Shown here piece by piece: positions 43,105 to 50,258 of a stretch of 64,000 nucleotides of DNA (positions within the stretch are counted from its first letter, which is position 1; each line of letters opens with the position of its first letter). The position numbers and the translations under genes were made by a program. Under the pieces are notes generated by a model that saw nothing but the letters and a program-made list of their open reading frames with translations, had not been told where the DNA came from and searched no databases. Source of the DNA: Methylibium sp. Root1272 (GTDB lineage Bacteria > Pseudomonadota > Gammaproteobacteria > Burkholderiales > Burkholderiaceae_C); NCBI RefSeq assembly GCF_001425905.1, contig NZ_LMDY01000016.1, forward strand, positions 87,625 to 151,624. Reading direction: 5' to 3'.

Positions 43105-44379
43105 TCACTGCGGCAGCAGGCCCAGGGCCTGGCGCCATGCCGAGATGGATGCGGCGAGTTCGATGCGGGTGCGCGCCGCCTGGCGCTCGGCGTCGGCCGC
43201 TTCGGCCTCGATGCGCAGGCGGGTCGGCAGGTCGGTCTCGCCGAGACGGAAGGACTTGTCGAAGAAACCGCGCGACTCGCGGGCCAACCGGGCGCGCCGC
43301 TCCGATGCGGCGAGCTGGGTGCGCGCCGCATCGACGCGCCCGCGCGCCGCTTCGCGCTCGGCCAGCAGGCGCTCGCGCTCCAGCGCGAGCCGGGCCTGCA
43401 GCTCCAGCGCCTCGGCGCGGGCACGGGCCACGCGGGTGTCGTGGCGCGGACCGCCGCCGAAAGGAATGCGCAGGCCGAGCGTGATCGACTGCTGGTTCGA
43501 CTCGCCGTCGGCGCCGCGCTCGCGCGTGCTGGCCAGCGTCAGCTCCGGGTTGGCGCGCGACTGCGCGGACGCGAGCTGCGCCGTTCGCTCGGCCACCGCG
43601 GCGCGGTCCTGCAGTTCGCGCAGCACGGCATGCGTGTCGGTCTCACCGGTCGGGCCGGCGTCGGGCTCCGGCTCGGCGACGGGCCCTGTGGTGGCGGACT
43701 CGGCCGGCGCTGCCATGCCGGTGCCGGCCTTGAGTTGCTGCCGGGCCGCGACCAGGGTCGCCTGGGCCTGCGCCAGTGAGGATTCCGCTGCGGCGACGGC
43801 GCCGTCCGCCTGGTGCTGATCGGCCCGCGCCAGGTCGCCGGCCCGGGCGCGGCGGCTCACGTCGACCGCAATCCGCTCGGCGTTGTCGAGCTGGTCGCGT
43901 GCGATGTCGGCGTCGATGCGCGCGCGCTGCCAGGCCCACCAGGCCTCGCGCACGCTGGCGGCGACGCTCAGCTGCGCGGCCGACGTGTGGCTCTCGATGG
44001 CCACCGCTTCGGCTTCCGCCAGCGCGCCGCTGCGGCTGCGCTCGCCCGGCAGCCACAGCGGCACCGCGACCCCGACCTCCAGTTCGCGTGCGCCCTGGTT
44101 GCGGTTCAGGCGATCGGTCTTGTTCGACAGCTCCAGCGCGGCGGGTTCGGGCGTCCACGATCGCGCCGCGATCTGTTGGGCCCGCGCGGCGTCGCGCCGC
44201 GCGGGCAGGGACAGTGACTCCGGCTGCCGCGCCCAGGCCGCATCGAAGGCCTGCTTCAGGCCGATGGGGTCTGTGGCCATCGGCGCCGGCTGGGCCTGCG
44301 CGGCCAGCAGCAGGGTCGAGAGCGCTGCGGCGGTGGCGCCCCGCCGCAGCCCGCCATTCGTTCGAGTTCTTCGGTGCAT
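43105..44379 (-). CDS. czcC: CzcC-type outer-membrane efflux channel
   Basis: A 424-residue TolC/OEP-family protein with a signal peptide (LSTLLLAAQAQP) and two repeated helical-hairpin domains with long coiled coils (for example around residues 95-200 and 270-400, rich in Ala, Arg, Glu). This is the outer-membrane exit duct for the RND pump. The ATG at 44379 has GGAG 8 bases upstream; an earlier in-frame ATG (44436) is less likely. The second gene of the operon, it follows czcI by about 150 bases. Confidence 0.88.
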   Translation of the reverse strand: MHRRTRTNGGLRRGATAAALSTLLLAAQAQPAPMATDPIGLKQAFDAAWARQPESLSLPARRDAARAQQIAARSWTPEPAALELSNKTDRLNRNQGARELEVGVAVPLWLPGERSRSGALAEAEAVAIESHTSAAQLSVAASVREAWWAWQRARIDADIARDQLDNAERIAVDVSRRARAGDLARADQHQADGAVAAAESSLAQAQATLVAARQQLKAGTGMAAPAESATTGPVAEPEPDAGPTGETDTHAVLRELQDRAAVAERTAQLASAQSRANPELTLASTRERGADGESNQQSITLGLRIPFGGGPRHDTRVARARAEALELQARLALERERLLAEREAARGRVDAARTQLAASERRARLARESRGFFDKSFRLGETDLPTRLRIEAEAADAERQAARTRIELAASISAWRQALGLLPQ

Positions 44380-44527
44380 CCGATGCTCCAGTGTTGAAGG
44401 AATCAACCCACGGAAGATCGGCAAGTGGCGACCCAACGGTCGCTGCGCGCCGGGCGCGGCCGCGTCTGCGGCACGCGCTCAGGCGTGTACGGGCTTCAGG
44501 AAAAGGAAGAGCGACCCGCCTTGCCGA

Positions 44528-44911
44528 TCAGGCAAGGACCGCCCACTGAGGGCGTTCGGGTCGGGCCGGCGCGTGGGCGCCGCCCGCTTCGTCGGCCGAG
44601 GCGCGCGGCGGCGCCGTCGTCAGGCCGCCGGGCACACCGTCCGGCAAGGCCAGCAGGCCGGTGCAGTGGCCGTGGCAGTGGCCGCAATCGACCTCGATGG
44701 TGCCTGCGGTCGAATCCGCGGTGCGATCGCTGTCGGCATCGGGCGCCGCATCGCCGTGATGCGGGTGCTCGTGATGGCCCAGATGCCCATCGTCGACCGA
44801 GGTCTCGTGCTCGCAATACGACGCCACCGCCGCCCAGCTGAACTGCAGGGGCAGCAAGACGAGCAGGATGATGGCAAGGAGGCGGCGCACGGGCGGCAGT
44901 GTAGCGACCAC
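44528..44911 (-). CDS. czcI: CzcI-like small periplasmic protein
   Basis: A 127-residue protein that starts RRLLAIILLVLLPLQFSWAAVASYCEHE, the characteristic opening of CzcI (a signal sequence with the QFSWAA core followed by YC-HE). The next part is His-rich (HLGHHEHPHHGD), then EVDCGHCHGHC, giving several Cys and His that could bind zinc, cadmium or cobalt. CzcI is encoded at the head of czc operons and affects their expression or metal response. It is first in the minus-strand operon and divergent from the thermostable-hemolysin cluster. Confidence 0.8.
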   Translation of the reverse strand: MVATLPPVRRLLAIILLVLLPLQFSWAAVASYCEHETSVDDGHLGHHEHPHHGDAAPDADSDRTADSTAGTIEVDCGHCHGHCTGLLALPDGVPGGLTTAPPRASADEAGGAHAPARPERPQWAVLA

Positions 44912-45017
44912 GGGGCCGACCGCGGAGATCGCAGGGGATCAGGACGTTTGCAAGGCCGGCGTTCGTCGTGACGAATGTGGCGCGCGCTCGCGTGACCGGG
45001 TGTAAGGCCCGCGTCCA

Positions 45018-45034
45018 CTTAACGTCTGCTTAAG
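45018..45034 (+). promoter_or_regulatory. PmrA/QseB-like response-regulator direct repeat
   Basis: CTTAAC-GTCTG-CTTAAG contains two CTTAA units 11 bases apart, the spacing used by OmpR-family response regulators and the core of the PmrA/QseB box (YTTAAK-N5-YTTAAK). It lies 38 bases before the ATG at 45072, where such boxes act as the -35 region. No matching two-component genes are in the window. Confidence 0.6.
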
Positions 45035-45071
45035 GTCGTACCGCGAGCATGAGGGCCTCCAAGGAGTGTTC

Positions 45072-45716
45072 ATGCGCATCGCCCAGTTTGCCGCCGGTCC
45101 CAGCTCGCAGGATGTCGAGGAGACAGCCTGTCCGGCGCCGCACTTCGCCTGCCACGGCGTCGGCGATCCCGCGCGGCCCCGCGTCGAGGAGTTCATCCGC
45201 CGCGTCTACGACGAACGCTATGGCGCGCGTGTCCGCCAGTTCGCGCCGGTGCTGGTGAGCCTGCGTGACGCTGCCGATCCCGATGCCCCGGTGCTGGCCG
45301 CGGCCGGCTACCGCGTCGCGACGCAGCCGCTGTTCCTCGAACATTACCTGGACGTGCCGATCGAGCACGCCCTGGCCGTGGATGCCGCGCGGCCGCCGCG
45401 CGAGCGCATCGTCGAGGTGGGCCACCTGGCCGCCGTCCGCGCCGGCGAGGGCCGGCGCCTGATCCTCCGGTTGGCGCAGCACCTGGCGGGGCTGCAGGTC
45501 GAATGGGTCGTCAGCACCCTGACCGAAGAGCTGCGCCACCTGTTCACGCGCATGGGCGTGGTGCCGAGGGCGCTCGGAGCGGCCGACCCGGCCCGTCTCG
45601 GCCAAGCCGCACACGACTGGGGCCGCTACTACGACCACCATCCCGTCGTGCTGGCCGGCCACCTGCCGCTCGCCATGCGTCGACTGGCCGAGCGGGCGCG
45701 AGGCGCCGACCGATGA
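45072..45716 (+). CDS. Thermostable-hemolysin family protein (GNAT-like fold)
   Basis: A 214-residue protein of the family named after the Vibrio thermostable (delta-type) hemolysin. Visible family regions are VEEFIRRVYDERYGARV near residue 38, LAAAGYRVATQPLFLEHYLDVPIEHAL near 77-103 and IVEVGHLAAVRAGEGRRLI near residue 115. The family is grouped with GNAT acyltransferase-like folds; despite the name, many members are probably enzymes. The ATG at 45072 sits 5 bases after AAGGAG. It overlaps the next gene by 4 bases (ATGA) and begins the five-gene cluster, so it probably acts with the acyl-adenylating enzyme. Confidence 0.82.
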   Translation: MRIAQFAAGPSSQDVEETACPAPHFACHGVGDPARPRVEEFIRRVYDERYGARVRQFAPVLVSLRDAADPDAPVLAAAGYRVATQPLFLEHYLDVPIEHALAVDAARPPRERIVEVGHLAAVRAGEGRRLILRLAQHLAGLQVEWVVSTLTEELRHLFTRMGVVPRALGAADPARLGQAAHDWGRYYDHHPVVLAGHLPLAMRRLAERARGADR

Positions 45717-47200
45717 ATCTCGTGGAAACGCTGGCGTCGGGGCAGCCTGACGCCTGGCCGGCTGCGCGCTTCGAGGTGGCCGTGGACCTTGTCGCCGAGG
45801 CCCTGCGGGCGGGCGGCACGCGCGTGCTGGCGACGCTGCTCGACAACGGCATCGCCTGGCTCGTGGCCGATGCGGGCGCGGCGCGGGCCGGGGTCGTGCA
45901 TGTGCCACTCCCCGGCTTCTTCACGCGAGGGCAACTGCAGCATGCGCTGGTCTCGGCCGGCGTCGATACGCTGTGGACCTTTCCGGCTGCCGCGGCCGGC
46001 TTTCCCGGTGCCGCGCCCGAGCCGCTCGGCTTCGATCCCGGAACCGAGCCGATCGCCGCACTGCGCCTCCCGGCGGCGCCGGTGGCGATGCCGGCCGGTA
46101 CGGCCAAGATCACCTTCACGTCCGGCACCACCGGCACGCCGAAGGGCGTGTGCCTGGGCCAGGCCGCCATGGACCGGGTGGCACAGGCGATCGGCGAGGC
46201 CACGGCCGCGCTGGACATCACCCGCCACCTCAGCGCCTTGCCGTTCGCGGTGCTGCTGGAGAACATCGCCGGCGTCATGGCACCTCGGCTTCGAGAGGCC
46301 ACCTGCATCGCCTTGCCGCTGGAAAGCGTGGGGCTGCAGGGCTCATCGCGGTTCGATCCGGCGCGGCTTCAGGACGCGGTCGAGTCGTGGCAGCCGCACA
46401 GCCTGATCCTGCTGCCGCAGATGCTGCGGGCCTGGACGATGTGGCTGCGGGCCACCGGTCGGCGCGCGCCGGCCTCACTGCGGCTGGTGGCCGTGGGCGG
46501 CGCCGCGGTCGGTGCGCCGCTGCTGCAGTCGGCGCGTGAGCTCGGCATTCCGGCCTTCGAGGGCTACGGCCTGTCGGAGGGCGCGTCGGTGCAGACGCTG
46601 AACCTGCCGGGTGCCGATCGACCCGGCAGCGCCGGCCGGCCGCTGCCGCACGCGCACCTGCGCATCGCCGCCGGCGGCGAGATCGAGGTGGCGGGGAGCG
46701 CGTTCCTCGGCTACCTCGGCAGCGAGGCGCCACCGCCGGCCTGGTGGCCCAGCGGCGACCTCGGCACGATCGACGCCGACGGCTTCCTGCACGTGCAGGG
46801 CCGCAAGAAGCAGGTGCTGATCACGGCCTATGGCCGCAACGTGTCGCCCGAATGGGTCGAGACGGCGCTGCAGGGCGCCCTGGTCGGCGGCCTGCTGCCG
46901 ATCGGCCAGGCGGTGGTGTTCGGTGACGGCCAGCCGGCGCTGTCCGCGGTGCTGTGGCCGCTGCGCGCGGACGCGCCCGACGCGGCGCTGCAGGCGGCGG
47001 TGGACGAGGCCAATGCCGGCCTGCCCGACTACGCGCGGGTGCGCCACTGGGTCCGCGCCCGCGCGGCCTTCGACACCGACGCCGGACTCGCCACCGCGAA
47101 CGGCCGGCCGCAGCGCGCCGCCATCGAGCAACTGCACCGCGATGCGCTGGCGGCCCATGCGCTCCCTTCGCCCTTCTTTCCGGAGCCCTCGCATTCATGA
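45713..47200 (+). CDS. AMP-binding acyl-adenylating enzyme of the thermostable-hemolysin cluster
   Basis: A 495-residue ANL-superfamily protein. The P-loop is ITFTSGTTGTPKGV (about residues 137-150), followed by EGYGLSEGASV (near 283), PSGDLGTIDADGF and GRKKQVLITAYGRNVSPEWVE (about 363-383). It is shorter than usual long-chain acyl-CoA ligases. The C-terminal motif that normally supplies the catalytic Lys (NGK-x-x-R) reads NGRPQR near residue 468, Arg for Lys, which is unusual. It may activate a fatty acid for the adjacent GNAT-like or diiron enzyme. It overlaps both neighbours by 4 bases. Confidence 0.83.
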   Translation: MNLVETLASGQPDAWPAARFEVAVDLVAEALRAGGTRVLATLLDNGIAWLVADAGAARAGVVHVPLPGFFTRGQLQHALVSAGVDTLWTFPAAAAGFPGAAPEPLGFDPGTEPIAALRLPAAPVAMPAGTAKITFTSGTTGTPKGVCLGQAAMDRVAQAIGEATAALDITRHLSALPFAVLLENIAGVMAPRLREATCIALPLESVGLQGSSRFDPARLQDAVESWQPHSLILLPQMLRAWTMWLRATGRRAPASLRLVAVGGAAVGAPLLQSARELGIPAFEGYGLSEGASVQTLNLPGADRPGSAGRPLPHAHLRIAAGGEIEVAGSAFLGYLGSEAPPPAWWPSGDLGTIDADGFLHVQGRKKQVLITAYGRNVSPEWVETALQGALVGGLLPIGQAVVFGDGQPALSAVLWPLRADAPDAALQAAVDEANAGLPDYARVRHWVRARAAFDTDAGLATANGRPQRAAIEQLHRDALAAHALPSPFFPEPSHS

Positions 47201-47892
47201 GCTTTCACGCCCGACTTCTTCGCGACACCGCCGCCGAACGCGGCGAGCTGGTCAGCATTCCCATCATCCAGGGCTGCCTGCGCGGCGAGGTCTCGCAGGA
47301 CAGCTACCTGGCCTTCCTGACGCAGGCCTACCACCACGTGCGCCACACCGTGCCCCTGCTGCAGGCCTGCCGCGCGCGCGTGGGGTCGTCGCGGCCGGCA
47401 TGGCTGACCGACGCGCTGGACGAGTACGTGGAGGAAGAGCGCGGGCACGACGAATGGATCCTCGACGACATCGCCGCCTGCGGTGGCGACTCGGACGCCG
47501 TGCGCCGCGGCACGCCGGGCCACGCGACCGAGGTGATGGTGGCCTATGCCTACGACACCATCGCGCGCGGCAATCCGCTGGGCTTCTTCGGCATGGTGCA
47601 CGTGCTCGAGGGCACCAGCGTCTCGCTGGCGCTGATGGCGGCCGATCGCATCCAGGCGAACCTGCGTTTGCCCGACGCCGCCTTCAGCTACCTGCGGTCG
47701 CACGGCACGCTCGACCAGGAGCACACGGCGCATTTCGAGCTGCTGATGGATAGGCTGGACGACCGCGCCGATCAGGACGCCATCGTGCACGCGGCCCGCG
47801 CCTTCTACCGTCTCTACGGCGACGTGTTCCGCAGCCTGCCGCTGCCGCGCGCCACAACCGCCGTGGCCCCAGCCACGGCCCGGGCCGCGTGA
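47197..47892 (+). CDS. Haem-oxygenase-like diiron oxidase (TenA/UndA-like)
   Basis: A 231-residue all-helical protein. Candidate iron ligands are E81-x2-H84 in EEERGHDEW, E138 in VHVLEGTS and H169-x3-D173-x2-H176 in SHGTLDQEHTAHF. This spacing matches haem-oxygenase-like diiron oxidases such as the 1-alkene-forming UndA. The TenA thiaminase active-site Cys pattern is not apparent and no thi genes are near. A fatty-acyl or amino-acid oxidation is therefore plausible. The ATG overlaps the preceding stop codon (ATGA) and the following gene starts in an overlap with this stop, so the proteins are made together. Confidence 0.8.
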   Translation: MSFHARLLRDTAAERGELVSIPIIQGCLRGEVSQDSYLAFLTQAYHHVRHTVPLLQACRARVGSSRPAWLTDALDEYVEEERGHDEWILDDIAACGGDSDAVRRGTPGHATEVMVAYAYDTIARGNPLGFFGMVHVLEGTSVSLALMAADRIQANLRLPDAAFSYLRSHGTLDQEHTAHFELLMDRLDDRADQDAIVHAARAFYRLYGDVFRSLPLPRATTAVAPATARAA

Positions 47893-48689
47893 TGGGCCTC
47901 GAACTCAAGGACTGCAGCGTGGTGCTCACCGGCGCCGCGGGCGGCATCGGTGCGGCCGTGGCGCGCGCGCTGTCCGAGGCCGGCGCGCGCCTGCTGCTCG
48001 TCGGCCGCCATGCCGGCCGGCTGGCGGCCCTGGCGCGGGCACTCGAGACCCACCCCGACGACCCTCGGCGCGTCGAGGTGCTGGCCGCGGACCTCACGAC
48101 CAGCGCCGGCGTCGAAGCGGTGCGGCGTGTGGCGCTGGCCCGTCGCGCCAACGTGCTCGTCAACAACGCCGGCGTGGCGAGCTTCGGGCCCCTGGGCGCG
48201 CTGGACGATGCGCACATCCTGCAGGCCGTGACGACCAACCTGGTGGCGCCGATGCTGCTGACGCGGGCCCTGCTGCCGGGGCTGCAGGCGCAGCGTAGCG
48301 CGGCGGTGCTCAACGTGGGCTCGGTGCTCGGTCGGCTGGCCCTGCCGGGCTTCTCGGTCTACAGCGCCACCAAGTTCGGCCTGCGCGGCTTCAGCGAGGC
48401 GCTGCGACGCGAGCTGACCGGCACGCCGGTGCGCGTGCAGTATCTCGGGCCGCGCGTCACCGAGACCGGCTTCAACGCGCCGGAGGTCGAGGCCTACAAC
48501 CACAAGACCGGCGCGGCGGTCGACCGCCCCGAGGACGTGGCGGCAGCGCTGCTGCAGTTGCTGCGCAGCGGCGCGGCCGAACGCTTCCTCGGCATGCCGG
48601 AGAAGCTGGCCGTGTGCGTCAACGGCCTCGCCCCCGCGGCGCTCGACGGCGCCTTCAAGCAGCACCGGCTGGCGCTGTCGGGTGCCTGA
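47892..48689 (+). CDS. Short-chain dehydrogenase/reductase
   Basis: A 265-residue classical SDR. The cofactor motif GAAGGIGAA lies near residues 14-22, NNAG near 92, and the catalytic Ser and Tyr-x3-Lys are in NVGSVLGRL and YSATKFGL (about 158-165). The ATG at 47892 overlaps the upstream stop (TGATG). In the cluster it could reduce or oxidise the product of the diiron oxidase or acyl enzyme. Preference for NADH or NADPH cannot be read reliably; an Arg after the glycine motif region (VGRHAGR) fits NADPH. Confidence 0.87.
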   Translation: MGLELKDCSVVLTGAAGGIGAAVARALSEAGARLLLVGRHAGRLAALARALETHPDDPRRVEVLAADLTTSAGVEAVRRVALARRANVLVNNAGVASFGPLGALDDAHILQAVTTNLVAPMLLTRALLPGLQAQRSAAVLNVGSVLGRLALPGFSVYSATKFGLRGFSEALRRELTGTPVRVQYLGPRVTETGFNAPEVEAYNHKTGAAVDRPEDVAAALLQLLRSGAAERFLGMPEKLAVCVNGLAPAALDGAFKQHRLALSGA

Positions 48690-48720
48690 GGCGCCGCGTA
48701 ACGATTCAAGGAGAACGACG

Positions 48721-49377
48721 ATGTCTGCACGCCACCCCCTGTTCCTCATCGCCGGGCTCGTGCTCGCGCTCAACGCCACCGCGCTGCGGGCCGGCCTGGT
48801 CGAGGACGCCGTCACCGAGGTCCAGCACGAGTGGGAGGTGACGCGCTACCAGACCCCGCCGAAGGAGCGCGAGAAGCGCTACGAGGCCCTGGTCGCGAAG
48901 GCGCACCAGTACAGCGAGGCCAACCCGGGGCGCAGCGAACCGCTGGTCTGGGAGGGCATCGTCGTCAGTTCACTGGCGGGCGAGAAGGGCGGTCTGGGCG
49001 CGCTCGGTCTCGTCAAGCAGGCCAAGGGCCTGTACGAGCAGGCGATCAAGATCAACCCGGAGGCGCTCGACGGTTCGGCGTACAACAGCCTCGGCGTCCT
49101 CTACTACAAGGTGCCCGGCTGGCCGATCGGTTTCGGCGACAAGAAGAAGGCCGATGAGCTGATGCAGTCCGCCCTGAAGCTCAACCCGCAGGGCATCGAT
49201 CCGAACTTCTTCTATGGCGAGTTCCTGCTCGAGCAGAAGCGGCCGGCCGACGCGCTGGCCTACCTGGAGCGGGCGCTGCAGGCGCCCGCGCGCCCCGGCC
49301 GCCAGATCGCCGACGCCGGGCGCCGCGACGAAGCCCGGGCACTCATCGAGAAGGCGCGTGTCCAGCTGGCCCGGTAG
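48721..49377 (+). CDS. Exported tetratricopeptide-repeat protein
   Basis: A 218-residue protein with a signal peptide (PLFLIAGLVLALNATALRA, cleavage near residue 24) and TPR-like helical pairs in KGLYEQAIKINPEALDGSAYNSLGVLY, ADELMQSALKLNPQGIDPNFFYGEFLL and PADALAYLERALQAP. The ATG has AAGGAG upstream. It is the last gene of the cluster, 31 bases after the SDR gene. A periplasmic scaffold role is likely. From memory, related TPR genes lie beside QseBC-type two-component genes in some proteobacteria, which agrees with the response-regulator box at 45018. Confidence 0.78.
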   Translation: MSARHPLFLIAGLVLALNATALRAGLVEDAVTEVQHEWEVTRYQTPPKEREKRYEALVAKAHQYSEANPGRSEPLVWEGIVVSSLAGEKGGLGALGLVKQAKGLYEQAIKINPEALDGSAYNSLGVLYYKVPGWPIGFGDKKKADELMQSALKLNPQGIDPNFFYGEFLLEQKRPADALAYLERALQAPARPGRQIADAGRRDEARALIEKARVQLAR

Positions 49378-49389
49378 CGTTGACGGGCC

Positions 49390-49599
49390 CTAGAGCGGGC
49401 AGATGTGCACGGCCTTGCGGCCCTTCTCGTCCAGCTTCACGTCGAACCGCACGCGCTGGCTCTCGAACAGGCCCTTGAAGCCGCCCCCGTCGATCTGGTC
49501 CACGTGGGCGTACAGATCCACGCTGCCGTCGTCCGGCGTGATGAGCCCGACGCGCCGACTCTCGTTGAACCACTTCACCGTGCCGCTCTGCGAACTCAC
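49390..49599 (-). CDS. Divergent cold-shock-domain protein
   Basis: A 69-residue protein with the cold-shock fold: GTVKWFNESRRVGLITPDDG at the N-terminus. The nucleic-acid-binding RNP1 motif, normally KGFGFI, here reads RVGLI, and RNP2, normally VFVH, reads LYAH. Loss of two aromatic residues should weaken RNA or DNA binding. The end AVHICPL is also unusual. It is convergent with the TPR gene and its ATG overlaps the SPFH gene stop by 4 bases, so it is coupled to that gene rather than being an independent cold-shock gene. Confidence 0.85.
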   Translation of the reverse strand: MSSQSGTVKWFNESRRVGLITPDDGSVDLYAHVDQIDGGGFKGLFESQRVRFDVKLDEKGRKAVHICPL

Positions 49600-50258
49600 G
49601 TCTCATCCTTCGCAGGGGCTGACGACAAGCCCACGGCGTGAAGTGTCCGGTCTGCGCGGTGTTGCATCACGCGTTGCTTGAGGGCGATCACCAGGCGGGT
49701 CTCGTTGTCGAACTGAAGGATCGCAGGGATAGTGACCTCGCGGACCGCCACCGCGCTCACCGCAAGGCCCCAGTCGGCGGCCTTGCTTCGAACGTCCAGG
49801 TACAGGCGCTGCTCCAGCGCATGGCGGTCCAGCAGCAGCGCGCCGATCGTGGATGCGCTCACGGCCTCCGCCAGCGATGCGTGGGCAATGCGGTCCAGCT
49901 CGCGGGGGGCCGTCGGGTCTGCGGCGCTGTCGTCGACAGCGCGTGCACGGCTCCAGAACAGCTCCGCACCGACGTTCACCGTGGCGACATCCGAGGTGCA
50001 GGCCTGCTCGACGGCGATCACCAGCTTGTGGATGCGCTCCTCGCCGGACTGCGATTCGCGATGGCCCGACGAGTGGTTCCAGGCCGAACTCGTGTCCGCA
50101 TGGGATGCCTGTCCGGCCGCCTGGCGCAGGACGTTCGAGCCCGCGTGCCGAAGGGCACGCGAATTTTCGGGAATGTTCATCGCGATGAGCATGCGCTGCC
50201 GGTGTTCGAGCGTCGGTTCGCTGCCGAACGGAGCGAGCCTCTCAGGAGGGCCGTTCAT
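49596..50258 (-). CDS. SPFH/stomatin-like protein without membrane anchor
   Basis: A 220-residue protein whose second half matches the SPFH (band 7) domain: VATVNVGAELFWSRARAVDD, then ALLLDRHALEQRLYLDVRSKAADWGLAVSAVAVREVTIPAILQ, as in stomatins and slipins. The N-terminal ~70 residues are polar, Ser/His-rich, and lack the hydrophobic anchor normally found before this domain; the C-terminal coiled coil is also absent. It overlaps the antiporter gene by 17 bases and the cold-shock gene by 4. It may be a soluble regulator of the antiporter or a truncated descendant of a slipin. Confidence 0.7.
   Translation of the reverse strand: MNGPPERLAPFGSEPTLEHRQRMLIAMNIPENSRALRHAGSNVLRQAAGQASHADTSSAWNHSSGHRESQSGEERIHKLVIAVEQACTSDVATVNVGAELFWSRARAVDDSAADPTAPRELDRIAHASLAEAVSASTIGALLLDRHALEQRLYLDVRSKAADWGLAVSAVAVREVTIPAILQFDNETRLVIALKQRVMQHRADRTLHAVGLSSAPAKDET

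Noticed and set aside
47197-47892. Thiaminase II (TenA) role for the diiron-oxidase-like gene
   Set aside because: No catalytic Cys pattern or thiamine genes nearby, and the His/Glu/Asp spacing fits a diiron oxidase better.
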